64,000 bases of DNA, taken from the NCBI GenBank assembly GCA_002455425.1, contig DKKT01000042.1, positions 1 through 64,000 of the forward strand, in the 5' to 3' direction. The notes beneath the pieces were generated by a model that was given only the letters and a program-made list of their open reading frames with translations, was not told the DNA's origin and did not search any database. The number at the start of each line of letters is the position of its first letter. Position 1 is the stretch's first letter. Source of the stretch: Chthonomonas sp. UBA6659 (lineage in GTDB: Bacteria; Armatimonadota; Fimbriimonadia; Fimbriimonadales; Fimbriimonadaceae). Both the position numbers and the translations under genes were made by a program. Positions 16,431 to 25,212 of this stretch are shown in pieces.

Positions 16431-16612
16431 GGCTTTTGGATCCTTGCTTCTTCTTTCGAAGGCTGGTCGTGCCGGCGAGCGCCGGGAGAGTGAGTCGTAT
16501 CCGTGTCGGACATCTCCTTCAGGAGTCCGCGAAGGGCGTCGGCGGTGTCCATCGTCTTCGGCGATGGGGTTGCCTCCTCGTCCGAGGTCGGCTGGGTTGT
16601 CGGATCAGGCAT
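16427..16612 (-). CDS. Small acidic hydrophilic protein upstream of the fibre-like gene
   Basis: 61 residues beginning MPDPTTQPTSDEEATPSPK, without hydrophobic segment or Cys; it is probably disordered at both ends with a short helix TADALRGLLKEMSD. Its stop overlaps the ATG of the exported protein by 4 nt and it has its own -10-like TACCCT 6 nt before the ATG, preceded by the 11-bp direct repeats. These two facts are the support for a real gene; I know no homologue. It could be a true protein or a leader whose translation opens the next gene. Confidence 0.6.
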   Translation of the reverse strand: MPDPTTQPTSDEEATPSPKTMDTADALRGLLKEMSDTDTTHSPGARRHDQPSKEEARIQKP

Positions 16613-16618
16613 GGACGC

Positions 16619-16651
16619 AGGGTACGAGCCGAGGTCTTAAGCAGGTCTTAA
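16619..16651 (-). promoter_or_regulatory. SARP-type operator and leaderless promoter of the 61-codon gene
   Basis: On the plus strand AGGTCTTAA occurs twice, at 16632-16640 and 16643-16651, exactly 11 bp apart. On the minus strand these lie in the -35 region, and 7 bp separate the nearer repeat from a TACCCT -10 (16619-16624), which ends 6 nt before the ATG at 16612. Direct repeats one helical turn apart, about 8 bp from the -10, are the known layout of sites bound by SARP regulators; the neighbouring divergent gene encodes such a regulator. Binding itself is inference. Confidence 0.6.
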
Positions 16652-16694
16652 ACCGGGTATCGCTCGAAACGGGGGCGTGCCAGAATGGGCGATC

Positions 16695-19490
16695 ATGTCG
16701 TCCGAGACACTGCGCATCGAGTTGTTCGGCAGTCTGAGCGCGGTTCTCGATGGAGTGCAGGTTCCGATCAAATCCCAGCGACAGGGCTCGCTCCTCGGAC
16801 TGCTGGCGCTCGAGATGCCTGGAGCCCTCTCCAGGTCGTACCTGGCAGAAGTCCTCTGGCCGGAAACACTGCCCGAATCCGGTCGCAACAGCCTCAGCGT
16901 CGCGCTGCACGGTCTTCGCCAGACTCTTGAGCCGCCGCAAGTTCGCGGTACGTTTCTGTTGGTCGATGGCACGCACCTGGGACTCAATCCCGGAGCGGTG
17001 TCGACGGACATCCAGGACTTCCAGCTGGCGATCGCTGAAGACCGCCTCGATGACGCCGTCTCGCTGTATCGGTCCGATCTCGCCCGGGGCCACTACCTGA
17101 GTCCCTTCACGGAAGCACAGATCAGACTTCAGGACGTCGCCATCAAGGCATACGAAGATCTGATCAAGCGGCACCGGGAGCAAGGACGACTCCGGGAAGC
17201 CCTTCTCGCAAACGGCCAACTGATCGCGCTGGATCCCTTCAATGAGGGCGCGCACGTACGGCTCATCGAGCTGAATCTTGAGTCGGGCAACCGAGCCAGT
17301 GCCCTCGAAGCCTACGACGCCTATCGGCGGATGCTCAGGGTGAACTTCGGGGCTGAACCAAGCCCCGAAGTCGAACGGCTGGCCAAGGATCTCAGGCCGC
17401 AGCAACGAGCGGCCTTGATTGCGCCGGAGGCGAGCTCTGCCCCCGCCACGGTGAGTGCCCCCCTCCCGGTCCGACTGACGAAGTTCTTTGGCAGGACGCG
17501 AGAGTTGGAGCTGTTGGGCAAGCTCCTGGCCGACGACCACAAGCTGATCACAGTGACCGGGATGGGGGGTATCGGCAAGACCAGGCTCCTGGAAGAAGCA
17601 CTCAAGGTTCGGACAGCTGGGCCCGATCCTCCTGCAGTCTTCTTCGTGCGTCTCGCGTCCAAGAAAACCGCAGCAGAAGCCTTGGCCGAGGTGGCCCAAT
17701 GTGTCCGCCCTGACGGCAATTCCATCGACAATCCCTTTGCCCAGATCGTTGCTTCCTTGGCTGCTCAGAGATCGATCCTGGTCCTCGACAATCTGGAGCA
17801 TCTCCTCAATAGCGACGGCATCGAGGTGGCGACCTTGATCGAGAATCTCGCCGGCTCCGTCGAAACCGTGACTGTCCTTTGTACATCACGGGTTCCGATC
17901 GAAATCGAGGGCGAGTTCATCCTCAGGCTGGAAGCGATGCCCGATATTGGGAAGAACCTGGTCTTCGACGAGGTGAAGATCAACCCCCGAGTGCAGCTCT
18001 ACGTGGACCGAGCCCAGCACACAAGACCGGAATTCGAGCTGACGGAGCGCAACTTCAAATCGGTTGCCGCTATCTCGACTTGGCTCGAAGGAGTGCCCCT
18101 TGCGATCGAGCTTGCGGCAGCCTGTTCGCGATCTCTCCCCCCGAAGCTCCTCCTGAGTCGCCTCAAAGCGCGGCTTGACCTGCCTCAGGCCACGTTCAGA
18201 AAGGGCGTCGCCCGACACCGCAGCATTCGAGCCGTGCTCGAGACCAGCTACGAGCTTCTCGATCAAGACGATCGTCTTGTGTTTTGTGCCTGTTCGATGT
18301 TCAGAGGAGGCCTGTTCAAGGACTCCCTCGACCTCGTCTTGGGTTTTGATGCTGAGTCAAGCCTCGCCCAATTGACTCGAAGCTGTTTGCTGCAGGTTGA
18401 GTCGACGCCGCACGGAATGCACTGGCGAATGCTCGAAATGGTCCGGGAATTCGCCGAGACACGGCTCGCCGAAGAGGCCGAGCCTGCGGAAGTGAGGCTC
18501 GGCTACACCAAGGCGTTCATGGGTCAAGCCGAGGCTCTTCGCCAGGGGCTCGCGGGTCATGATCAGCGCGAAAGCCTTGCTCGAATGCAAGTCGATCGAG
18601 AGAATCACCTTCACGCTCTCGATCTCATGCTCGATGCTCCCGGAATGCTCGAAGACAGCATCCGCATGGTGGCATCCTTGTGGCGTTTCTGGAGCATCGG
18701 CGGTCTTCTCAATGTGGCGAGCACTCGGCTCGACAAACTCCTGACTCTGTGTGAATCGTCGCCCGTCGATGGCGAGTTGATGGCCCAAGCCCACAATATC
18801 GCCGGCAACCTGGCCTACTCCACCGGCGACTATCAGAAAGCGAGGCTCTACCACGAGCGAGCCGTGCTTCACTATCGCCAGGAGTTTCGAGCGTTGGGTC
18901 TGGTCTCTGCCCTCAATAATATTGCCCTGGCAAGTCTTCGGCTCGAGCAGTTCGAAGCCGCCCGACACAGCGCCAAAGAGGCGGTCGCTACAGCTGACGA
19001 GCATGGGCTCGCCGACCTCAGCGCGACGGCGTTGGGCACGCTTGGTTTGGTCGATTACTATGCACGAGACTTTGAGTCGGCCGCGGCTCATCTTGAAACG
19101 GCCGCAGAGAGGTTTCGCAGTCTCGGGAACACCTACGCGACGGCAAACAACTTGCGCCACCTTGCGCGGGCACGGTTTGCCCTCGACGACCCGAGTTATG
19201 CGTACCTCATCTTCGAAGCTCTGGAACTCGCTCAGAGTCTCGACTCTCAAGCCCTGATGCTGAGCATCTTGATGGTCCTGGCCGACATGTGCTTCCGATC
19301 GCCTCATCCCGAGGTGGCGAGCACCCTCTTCGCTACGGTCCAGTCGGTCCGCAGGGCCAACGGCGTGAGTTACGTCCCCGGAGACCCAACGCTCGAAGCC
19401 GAGGTGGCTCGCCTCGTGAGCCCGTCCGAGCCGGTCGAGTTGGAGGACGCGGTCCTTTCGGCTCGGCGATGCTTGAACGTAGGCCCGTGA
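16695..19490 (+). CDS. AfsR/SARP-type transcriptional regulator (wHTH-BTAD-NB-ARC-TPR)
   Basis: 931 residues. Order: OmpR-like winged helix (~1-95, RIELFGSLSAVLDG and LAEVLWPETLPESGRNSLSV), bacterial transcriptional activation domain (~100-240, YRSDLARGHYLSPF to LEAYDAYRRML), NB-ARC ATPase with Walker A GMGGIGKT (289-296), Walker B ILVLDNLEHLL and the LEGVPLAIELAA motif, and a TPR end (~650-880). This is the full AfsR plan, in which nucleotide binding and TPR contacts switch DNA binding. SARPs activate promoters with direct repeats 11 or 22 bp apart; such a repeat lies 44 bp upstream of this start. ATG 16695 is preferred to GTG 16677. Likely target: the divergent exported-protein genes. Confidence 0.9.
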   Translation: MSSETLRIELFGSLSAVLDGVQVPIKSQRQGSLLGLLALEMPGALSRSYLAEVLWPETLPESGRNSLSVALHGLRQTLEPPQVRGTFLLVDGTHLGLNPGAVSTDIQDFQLAIAEDRLDDAVSLYRSDLARGHYLSPFTEAQIRLQDVAIKAYEDLIKRHREQGRLREALLANGQLIALDPFNEGAHVRLIELNLESGNRASALEAYDAYRRMLRVNFGAEPSPEVERLAKDLRPQQRAALIAPEASSAPATVSAPLPVRLTKFFGRTRELELLGKLLADDHKLITVTGMGGIGKTRLLEEALKVRTAGPDPPAVFFVRLASKKTAAEALAEVAQCVRPDGNSIDNPFAQIVASLAAQRSILVLDNLEHLLNSDGIEVATLIENLAGSVETVTVLCTSRVPIEIEGEFILRLEAMPDIGKNLVFDEVKINPRVQLYVDRAQHTRPEFELTERNFKSVAAISTWLEGVPLAIELAAACSRSLPPKLLLSRLKARLDLPQATFRKGVARHRSIRAVLETSYELLDQDDRLVFCACSMFRGGLFKDSLDLVLGFDAESSLAQLTRSCLLQVESTPHGMHWRMLEMVREFAETRLAEEAEPAEVRLGYTKAFMGQAEALRQGLAGHDQRESLARMQVDRENHLHALDLMLDAPGMLEDSIRMVASLWRFWSIGGLLNVASTRLDKLLTLCESSPVDGELMAQAHNIAGNLAYSTGDYQKARLYHERAVLHYRQEFRALGLVSALNNIALASLRLEQFEAARHSAKEAVATADEHGLADLSATALGTLGLVDYYARDFESAAAHLETAAERFRSLGNTYATANNLRHLARARFALDDPSYAYLIFEALELAQSLDSQALMLSILMVLADMCFRSPHPEVASTLFATVQSVRRANGVSYVPGDPTLEAEVARLVSPSEPVELEDAVLSARRCLNVGP

Positions 19491-19581
19491 AGTCCAGGGA
19501 CTGGCCGTTGCGACCCTCGTTGGGAGACTTGCCGGCCGGACGGAACATGAGTGGCGAGGGGGCTCGGTACACTCCGTGCCC

Positions 19582-20478
19582 ATGGAGATCGTCCCTTACG
19601 GTGGCTGGACGCGCTGCGTGCGTCTTAAGGGTGGCGGGGTCGAGCTGATCGCGACCCTCGAAGTGGGACCTCGGATTATCCGCTTCGGGGCCGAGGGCGG
19701 CCCGAATGAACTCGTCGAGTATCCCGCCCAAATGGGCCTGACCGGGGGCGACGAGTATCGGAGCTACGGCGGCCATCGCCTGTGGACCGCCCCCGAGGAT
19801 GAAGTGCGAACCTATGAGCCGGACAATGCCGAGGTCGAGATGGAGGCTGATGGAGACGGAGTATGGCTCCGCTCACAGCCCGGCCCTTCAGGCCTTGCGC
19901 GCGCCATGCGGATCGAGGTTGCCCCGGACGGGCGTGTCGGGCTCCTTCATCTCGTCGAGAATCGCGCGGGTCGACCCGTGCGGATCGCACCGTGGTGCCT
20001 AACCGTGATGGCACCCGGCGGGGTCTGCGCGTTCCAACAGGCGGAGCCGAAGCCCCATCCGGAGGGACTGCTTCCCTCCCGGCCGTTGGTGCTCTGGCCC
20101 TACACCGAGATGGCGGACCCGCGTTGGACGTGGGGCAATCGCGTGATTCGACTCCGCCACGATGCCGCTCGTGGCCCTCAGAAAGTCGGTGCGTTGATCG
20201 AGCAAGGGCTGGCGGTCTATGCGAATCATGGCAACGTGTTCGTCAAGCGGTTCCCGTGCGTCGCGGGAGCGGAATATCCGGATTTCGGCTCGAATTTCGA
20301 GACGTTCACCCGACACGACATGCTCGAAGTCGAGTCGCTTGGACCGCTCGTCACCCTCGGCCCCGGGGACAAGGTCGAACACCCGGAGGCGTGGTTCTTG
20401 ATCTTCGACACCGCGCTGCCGGAGGACGACGAGGAGTGCGGGAAGCTGCTCAGACTCTGGGAAGAAACCCTGTCATGA
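19582..20478 (+). CDS. Galactose-mutarotase-like protein (DUF4380-like)
   Basis: 298 residues, mostly beta strands. Motifs: N-terminal EIVPYGGWTRCVRL, LEVGPRIIRFG, YGGHRLWTAPE and AMRIEVAPDGRVGLLHLVENRAG, as in uncharacterised aldose-1-epimerase-fold proteins of the DUF4380 type. No signal peptide. The conserved His and Glu of true mutarotases cannot be placed with certainty, so a sugar-binding or sugar-converting role is only suggested. A TACACT (19568-19573) lies 8 nt before ATG 19582; GTG 19576 is an alternative start. Its stop overlaps the DinB start (ATGA). Confidence 0.72.
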   Translation: MEIVPYGGWTRCVRLKGGGVELIATLEVGPRIIRFGAEGGPNELVEYPAQMGLTGGDEYRSYGGHRLWTAPEDEVRTYEPDNAEVEMEADGDGVWLRSQPGPSGLARAMRIEVAPDGRVGLLHLVENRAGRPVRIAPWCLTVMAPGGVCAFQQAEPKPHPEGLLPSRPLVLWPYTEMADPRWTWGNRVIRLRHDAARGPQKVGALIEQGLAVYANHGNVFVKRFPCVAGAEYPDFGSNFETFTRHDMLEVESLGPLVTLGPGDKVEHPEAWFLIFDTALPEDDEECGKLLRLWEETLS

Positions 20479-20927
20479 CGGGCTATCTGCTCCCCGCGCT
20501 CTCGTTCACTCCTGGATTGGTTGCCGACCTCGCGCGGCGTGTTCCGGCCGATCGGTTCGATGTTCGGGTCGATCCGACCCGATTCTCTCCCCGGGAAGTG
20601 GTGGCGCACCTCGCCGATTGGGAGCCGATCCTTCGCGGTCGACTCGAAACGGCCTATCAGACGCCGGGTGCTTCCGTCCAGGGTATCGACGAGTGGGTGC
20701 GAGGAGAAGAGGTGGGATACGGCAGGATGGATCTCGAGGACGCCCTTGCCGTCTTCCGATCCGAACGGGCCCGGACCCTTGCCTTTCTCGAAGGGCTCAG
20801 CGAGGACGACTTCGGGCGAGACTTCGTGCACAGCGAACTGGGCCGGATGACGATCCGGGAGTACGCGTCCAATATGCTCGGGCACGATGTCTTTCACCTC
20901 GAGCAACTATCCCGGTCGGTCACCTAG
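20475..20927 (+). CDS. DinB-family protein
   Basis: 150 residues, predicted four-helix DinB/YfiT-like fold. The pattern SPREVVAHLADWEPILRGRL near the N-terminus and TIREYASNMLGHDVFHLEQL at the end supply the metal-binding histidines (HLADW and GHDVFH) typical of the family. Members include thiol-dependent transferases (bacillithiol or mycothiol) and damage-inducible proteins; the substrate here is unknown. ATGA overlap couples it to the mutarotase-like gene. Confidence 0.82.
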   Translation: MTGYLLPALSFTPGLVADLARRVPADRFDVRVDPTRFSPREVVAHLADWEPILRGRLETAYQTPGASVQGIDEWVRGEEVGYGRMDLEDALAVFRSERARTLAFLEGLSEDDFGRDFVHSELGRMTIREYASNMLGHDVFHLEQLSRSVT

Positions 20928-20982
20928 GGCTACGTCACAACGGATTACCGAGGGAAAGGGTACTTTCGCAGGCGAATTGCCT

Positions 20983-21636
20983 ATGAAACCCGCAGACTAC
21001 ACGGTGATCGGATTGGGTCGGTTCGGCGCAAGCGTGGCCCTGACGCTGATGCAGCGGGGGTTTACGGTTCTCGGCATCGATTCGTCGATCGAGTTGGTCC
21101 AGAGGTACGCCGCGGATCTGACTCAGACGGTCAAGCTCGACAGCACAGACGAGCTCGCGCTGGCCGAGATCGATATCCAGGCTTGCGAGACCGTAATCGT
21201 GGCGATCGGGGCGAGCTTCGAGTCGAGCTTGATGACGACGGTCGCGCTCCGGAATCTCAAGGTCAAGACCATCCTCTGCAAGGCGTTGACCAAAGTGCAT
21301 CGCGACCTCTTGATCACGGTCGGAGCGACGCGCGTCCTCCTCCCCGAGTACGAAGCGGGCGAGCGCCTTGCGAACGAGCTTGCCCATCCGGGCATTCTCG
21401 AGGGGATTGCCGCCGGCGAGGATCGCATCTGCCGAGTGAGGATTCCCCCCGTGCTCATCGGGTTGCGAGCGGGAGATGTCGACTTCAATGTGCGGTTCGG
21501 CGTGGAGTGCCTTGGCGTGATCCGAGACGGCAAAGTCCATCGACACGCCCCGAAGGGCTGGGTGTTCGGCGAGGGAGAGACGCTCCTCGTGATGGGTCCC
21601 GAATCGAAGATCGCCAGGATGATGTCCTGGCGATGA
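20983..21636 (+). CDS. ktrA: Potassium channel/transporter gating subunit, TrkA/KtrA type
   Basis: 217 residues, cytosolic regulator of K+ uptake. The RCK N domain has the Rossmann nucleotide motif IGLGRFGASVALTL (res ~8-21) and the acidic strand end LGIDSS; a CHRDLL-type linker leads to an RCK C domain ending FGEGETLLVMGPESKI. A single RCK unit is the KtrA size (TrkA has two). Its stop overlaps the membrane-subunit start by ATGA, confirming the pair. The longer frame from 20887 overlaps DinB and adds no homologous sequence, so ATG 20983 (MKPADYTVIG) is chosen. Confidence 0.92.
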   Translation: MKPADYTVIGLGRFGASVALTLMQRGFTVLGIDSSIELVQRYAADLTQTVKLDSTDELALAEIDIQACETVIVAIGASFESSLMTTVALRNLKVKTILCKALTKVHRDLLITVGATRVLLPEYEAGERLANELAHPGILEGIAAGEDRICRVRIPPVLIGLRAGDVDFNVRFGVECLGVIRDGKVHRHAPKGWVFGEGETLLVMGPESKIARMMSWR

Positions 21637-22955
21637 ACCGTTTACGACTCAGTCCAGCGCTCCTCTTCCTTTTTGTTCTGGCGGGCCTGGTCTTGGTCGG
21701 CATGGCGCTCCTGATGCTCCCCGCCAGCAGCACGCGGCCCCTGGCGTGGAACGAGGCCCTTTTCACCGCCGTTTCGGCCCTCACCTGTACCGGCCTGAGC
21801 GTCTTCCCGGTCGGGACTGACCTGACTCGGTTCGGACAATCGATGCTCCTGCTCCTGATCCAAGTCGGCGGCATCGCCTACATGACCTTCGCGGTGGTGC
21901 TCCTTCAGCTCATCGGCCGCCAGATCTCGGTCGCCGACCGGCTCGATCTCAAGGATGCGTTCGGTTCTCTGAAGGTTGCCTCGGTCTTTGTCTTGTTCCG
22001 GTTTCTGCTCCTGCTTGTCCTCGGCATCGAGTTGGTGGGAGCTCTGCTCCTTTGGTTCCATTGGCAAGGCTCAGTTCCCGGGGTCACGTTCTTCGACGCG
22101 CTGTTCCATGCGGTCTCGGCGTTCTGCAACGCAGGATTCGACCTCTTCGGCGGAAATCCTGGGCTGGGAGGGGGCGTGTTTCCCACCGATGGGGGCACGC
22201 TTCTCGTCAAGGCCTGCCTCATCCTTCTGGGCGGTCTCGGCGCTCCCGTCCTGTTCGACCTCACCCTATTCCCGAAGCAGCGGCGGCTCACGCTTCACAC
22301 GCGAATCACGCTTGTCGCGTTCGCTTTTCTCTTTCTATTCGGGTTCGCGGCGATCTTTCTGTCGGAACGACCGGGCACGCTCGCATCGCTTCCCCTCGGA
22401 CGCCAGATCGAGCTCTCGATGTTCCAGTCGGTGTCATCGCGCTCGGCGGGCTTCGCCGGACTCTCGCCTTTCGAGGCGATGCAGCCGGGGAGTCAACTGG
22501 CCATCATCGCGCTCATGTTCATCGGATGTGGCCCCGCTTCGACCGGTGGCGGGATCACGACCGGGACATTCGCAACCCTCGCCCTCGCGGTCCTTGCCTA
22601 TGCTCGCGGGTCATCCACGCCTCGCGTCGGCGGCCGCGCGATTCCCGGTGAAATGGTGCGCAAAGCGTCAGCTGTCTTGACGATCTCGCTTCTCGTCGTC
22701 GTGGTCGCGACGTGGGTGTTGCTCGTGACCCATGACACCTCGCTCGATCGCGCCCTTTTCGAAGTGGTCTCCGCGTTTGCCACTTGCGGCTTGACGCTGG
22801 CATTTACCTCGGAGTTGACCCTCGTCGGTCAGATCGTCATCATGCTCGTGATGTTCTGGGGTCGCCTCGGCGCGTTGACCGTGATCTTTGCCTTGACCCG
22901 ACCGGGCCGAGTCGAACGAGTCTTCTATCCTGAAGAGAAGATCTTGATCGGCTAG
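21633..22955 (+). CDS. ktrB: Potassium transporter membrane subunit, TrkH/KtrB type
   Basis: 440 residues, integral membrane, about eight transmembrane helices plus four pore loops. The selectivity-filter-like segments are visible: TCTGLSVFP, FCNAGFDLF, SSRSAGFAGL and FATCGLTLAF, each with the conserved Gly. Works with the KtrA-type subunit encoded directly upstream to move K+ (often Na+-coupled). The gene ends 4 nt inside the opposing fusion gene (convergent overlap). Confidence 0.93.
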   Translation: MNRLRLSPALLFLFVLAGLVLVGMALLMLPASSTRPLAWNEALFTAVSALTCTGLSVFPVGTDLTRFGQSMLLLLIQVGGIAYMTFAVVLLQLIGRQISVADRLDLKDAFGSLKVASVFVLFRFLLLLVLGIELVGALLLWFHWQGSVPGVTFFDALFHAVSAFCNAGFDLFGGNPGLGGGVFPTDGGTLLVKACLILLGGLGAPVLFDLTLFPKQRRLTLHTRITLVAFAFLFLFGFAAIFLSERPGTLASLPLGRQIELSMFQSVSSRSAGFAGLSPFEAMQPGSQLAIIALMFIGCGPASTGGGITTGTFATLALAVLAYARGSSTPRVGGRAIPGEMVRKASAVLTISLLVVVVATWVLLVTHDTSLDRALFEVVSAFATCGLTLAFTSELTLVGQIVIMLVMFWGRLGALTVIFALTRPGRVERVFYPEEKILIG

Positions 22956-24214
22956 CGCCGGTAGCGAAGGAAGACCTCGTCCCCGATCGTGTGGGTCTCG
23001 ATCCGTCGGTAGGATTGGACCGCATCGCGGACCAGGGCTTCACCCCCGGCGTACGTCGGCACTTCGCGCCCGAGCTTGATCTTGGGCGCAACCGTGAGGA
23101 ACAGCTCGTCGACCACACCGAGTCGTAGGAACGCCGCGTTGAGTTCGCTCCCGCCTTCGACGAGGAGTCGCGTGATGCCAAACGTCTGGCGGAGCGAGCG
23201 AAGGAGCGCAATCAGATCAACGCCCTCGCTTCCGAAGTGGAGGACCGGAACCTCGGCGGTCACGCCCTCGGGGGCGACGAGAAACGCACGCTCGGGTGCA
23301 TCGGTGAAGAACCGGGAAGAAGGGTCGACTTGACCGGATCGGCTCACGACGAACCGGAATAGGCGCTGGTCATACCAAAGTTTGGGGGTGGCGCGAAGAT
23401 TGCCCGCGCCGATCACGACCGCCTCCGCCGAGTCCTCGATGCGGCGCATGAGGAGGTGGTCCGTCATCGAGCCGAGGTCCATGACCGGCTCATTCCGGTT
23501 GCCTGTAATAATCTTGCCGTCGATCGTCGCGACCATGTTGATGAAGACCGTCGGCCGATCCTCGGGGGCGGAAGGGTAATCGAGGCTGGCATACACCCCT
23601 CGTGTGGGGTCTCCGTCGCCGAGTCCAGCGTTCCGCATCGCGCGCTCCAGCACCGCGTAGGGCTGCTCCGCGTATCGTTCGTCCCCGATCCAGAACGTCG
23701 GGACGTTGTAAACCCCAGTCGCAAACGCTTCGTCATCGAACGGGATCAGGTGCCCGCGATGCACATCGGAGTGGAGGGCACCAAGGAATGCGGCCTCATC
23801 GCGGATCAACCCCTTGGAGAGGAACGCCAGGACTTCGGGCCGATCGATCGGGAGGGCGTGCTTCCAGTAGGCGTTGTAGATCCGCTCGACGAGGGCGTCG
23901 GCGACGCCGAGCGGCTTGGCGTACTCGACCGCTTGGTGGCAGCGGTGGGTTCGGATCGGCCATGGTCGGTCGGCGGCTACCGGCTCGAGCCCTTCTGCGG
24001 CCATCGCGAGTTGAAATCGGCTCGGCGTCTTAGGCTTGTCCGCATGCTTCCCGGTCTCGGGCTTGCCTGGCGAAGGAAATGGTCCGGGGTCTGGGTAGAG
24101 CTCATAGGGGATCCAGTCGATTTCGACCCCGAAGTCGCGACGAAGCCGTTTGGCTTGGAACAGTCCGATCCAACACCAGCTGCAGGTGAAATCGTGGGCG
24201 ATTTGGATTCGCAT
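22952..24214 (-). CDS. Fusion of DsbA/FrnE-like domain with RibD C-terminal (DHFR-like) domain
   Basis: 420 residues, no signal peptide. Residues ~1-205 are a DSBA-type thioredoxin fold like FrnE: DFTCSWCWIG with C11-x-x-C14, later YNVPTFWIGDERY. Residues ~220-420 are a RibD_C reductase: VFINMVATIDGKIITGN, the LLVEGGSELNAAFLRLGVVDEL core and APKI. RibD_C proteins reduce a ribosylated pyrimidine in riboflavin synthesis or act as uncharacterised NADPH reductases. I do not know this pairing as a standard architecture. No frame break separates the halves; the linker is near GLGDGDPTRGVYASLDYP. It starts 9 bp after the ABC ATPase gene. Confidence 0.85.
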   Translation of the reverse strand: MRIQIAHDFTCSWCWIGLFQAKRLRRDFGVEIDWIPYELYPDPGPFPSPGKPETGKHADKPKTPSRFQLAMAAEGLEPVAADRPWPIRTHRCHQAVEYAKPLGVADALVERIYNAYWKHALPIDRPEVLAFLSKGLIRDEAAFLGALHSDVHRGHLIPFDDEAFATGVYNVPTFWIGDERYAEQPYAVLERAMRNAGLGDGDPTRGVYASLDYPSAPEDRPTVFINMVATIDGKIITGNRNEPVMDLGSMTDHLLMRRIEDSAEAVVIGAGNLRATPKLWYDQRLFRFVVSRSGQVDPSSRFFTDAPERAFLVAPEGVTAEVPVLHFGSEGVDLIALLRSLRQTFGITRLLVEGGSELNAAFLRLGVVDELFLTVAPKIKLGREVPTYAGGEALVRDAVQSYRRIETHTIGDEVFLRYRR

Positions 24215-24223
24215 GCCTTGCGA

Positions 24224-25177
24224 TCAGTGCCTGCGGGCCGCCGCCTCCTCGACCAGCCAGCACGCCGTCCGACTCGCCCCCGCATCGAACAGGACGGGAT
24301 CCTCATCACACCGATCGAATCGCTTCGGGCAACGCGGAGCGAAGGCGCACCCGACGATTGGCTGGGTGAGGTCGGGCGGTTGGCCGGAGATGGCCTGGAG
24401 ACGCGATTGGCGCGGATCCGGGAGGGCGGCCAGCAGCGCTTCGGTGTACGGGTGGTGAGGCTGACGGAGGACGGAGGACGCAGGCCCGGTCTCGACGACT
24501 CGCCCCGCGTAGTAGACGGCGATCCGGCGGCTGAGCGAGGCGATCACGCCGATATCGTGCGAGATGAGCATGACCGCGGTTCCTTCCTCCTCCTGGAGCT
24601 TCCGGATCAGGCGCAGAATCTGGGCTTGAAGGGTCACGTCCAAGGCTGTCGTCGGCTCATCGGCAATCAGCAGCTTGGGGCGGCACGCGAAGGCGATCGC
24701 GATGACGACGCGCTGACGCTGACCCCCCGACATCTGATGGGGGTATTTCCGAGCTGAGGATTCGGGTGCGGGGACCCCCACTTTGTCGAGCATCTCGATC
24801 GAGAGATCCCATGCCTGGCGTGCGCTCTTGCCTTGGTGGAGTCGGAGCACCTCCGCGATCTGGTCTCCGGCCCGCATCATCGGGTTGAGGCTCGTGAACG
24901 GGTCTTGCATGACGAGTGCGGCCTCTTGGCCGCGGACATCGAGCCACTGGCGCGGCTTCAAGGACAGGAGGTCGCGCCCGTCGAGGAGGATCCGTCCACG
25001 GACGGTGCCCGGGGGTGGGACCATACCCATGATTGCGAGTGCGGTCATTGACTTGCCGCATCCGGATTCACCGACGATCCCGAGGGTTTCGCCGGCCTCG
25101 ACCTCAAGATCGACGCCGCGTAGGATCCGGGCCTCGCCAAACGCGACTTCGACGCCATGCAACTCAAGCAGCGGCAT
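24224..25177 (-). CDS. Oligopeptide/dipeptide ABC transporter ATP-binding protein (DppD/OppD type)
   Basis: 317 residues. Walker A GESGCGKS, Q-loop ALVMQDPFTSLNPMM, signature MSGGQRQRV, Walker B LLIADEPTTALD, switch His in LISHDIG, and the peptide-transporter C-terminal extension with its FeS-type cysteines (GCAFAPRCPKRFDRCDEDP ... ACW). It should energise import of peptides or nickel. The permeases, binding protein and second ATPase are not in the neighbourhood, so the rest of the transporter lies elsewhere. GATAAT (25183-25188 on this strand) ends 5 nt before the ATG; probably leaderless. Confidence 0.92.
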   Translation of the reverse strand: MPLLELHGVEVAFGEARILRGVDLEVEAGETLGIVGESGCGKSMTALAIMGMVPPPGTVRGRILLDGRDLLSLKPRQWLDVRGQEAALVMQDPFTSLNPMMRAGDQIAEVLRLHQGKSARQAWDLSIEMLDKVGVPAPESSARKYPHQMSGGQRQRVVIAIAFACRPKLLIADEPTTALDVTLQAQILRLIRKLQEEEGTAVMLISHDIGVIASLSRRIAVYYAGRVVETGPASSVLRQPHHPYTEALLAALPDPRQSRLQAISGQPPDLTQPIVGCAFAPRCPKRFDRCDEDPVLFDAGASRTACWLVEEAAARRH

Positions 25178-25212
25178 GGCCGATTATCCCGCGTTTTCCG
25201 TCCCGGAGTTGG

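Noticed and set aside
20928..20982. Riboswitch before the potassium-transport genes
   Set aside because: Only 55 bp separate the genes, too short for a c-di-AMP riboswitch, and no matching helices are seen.
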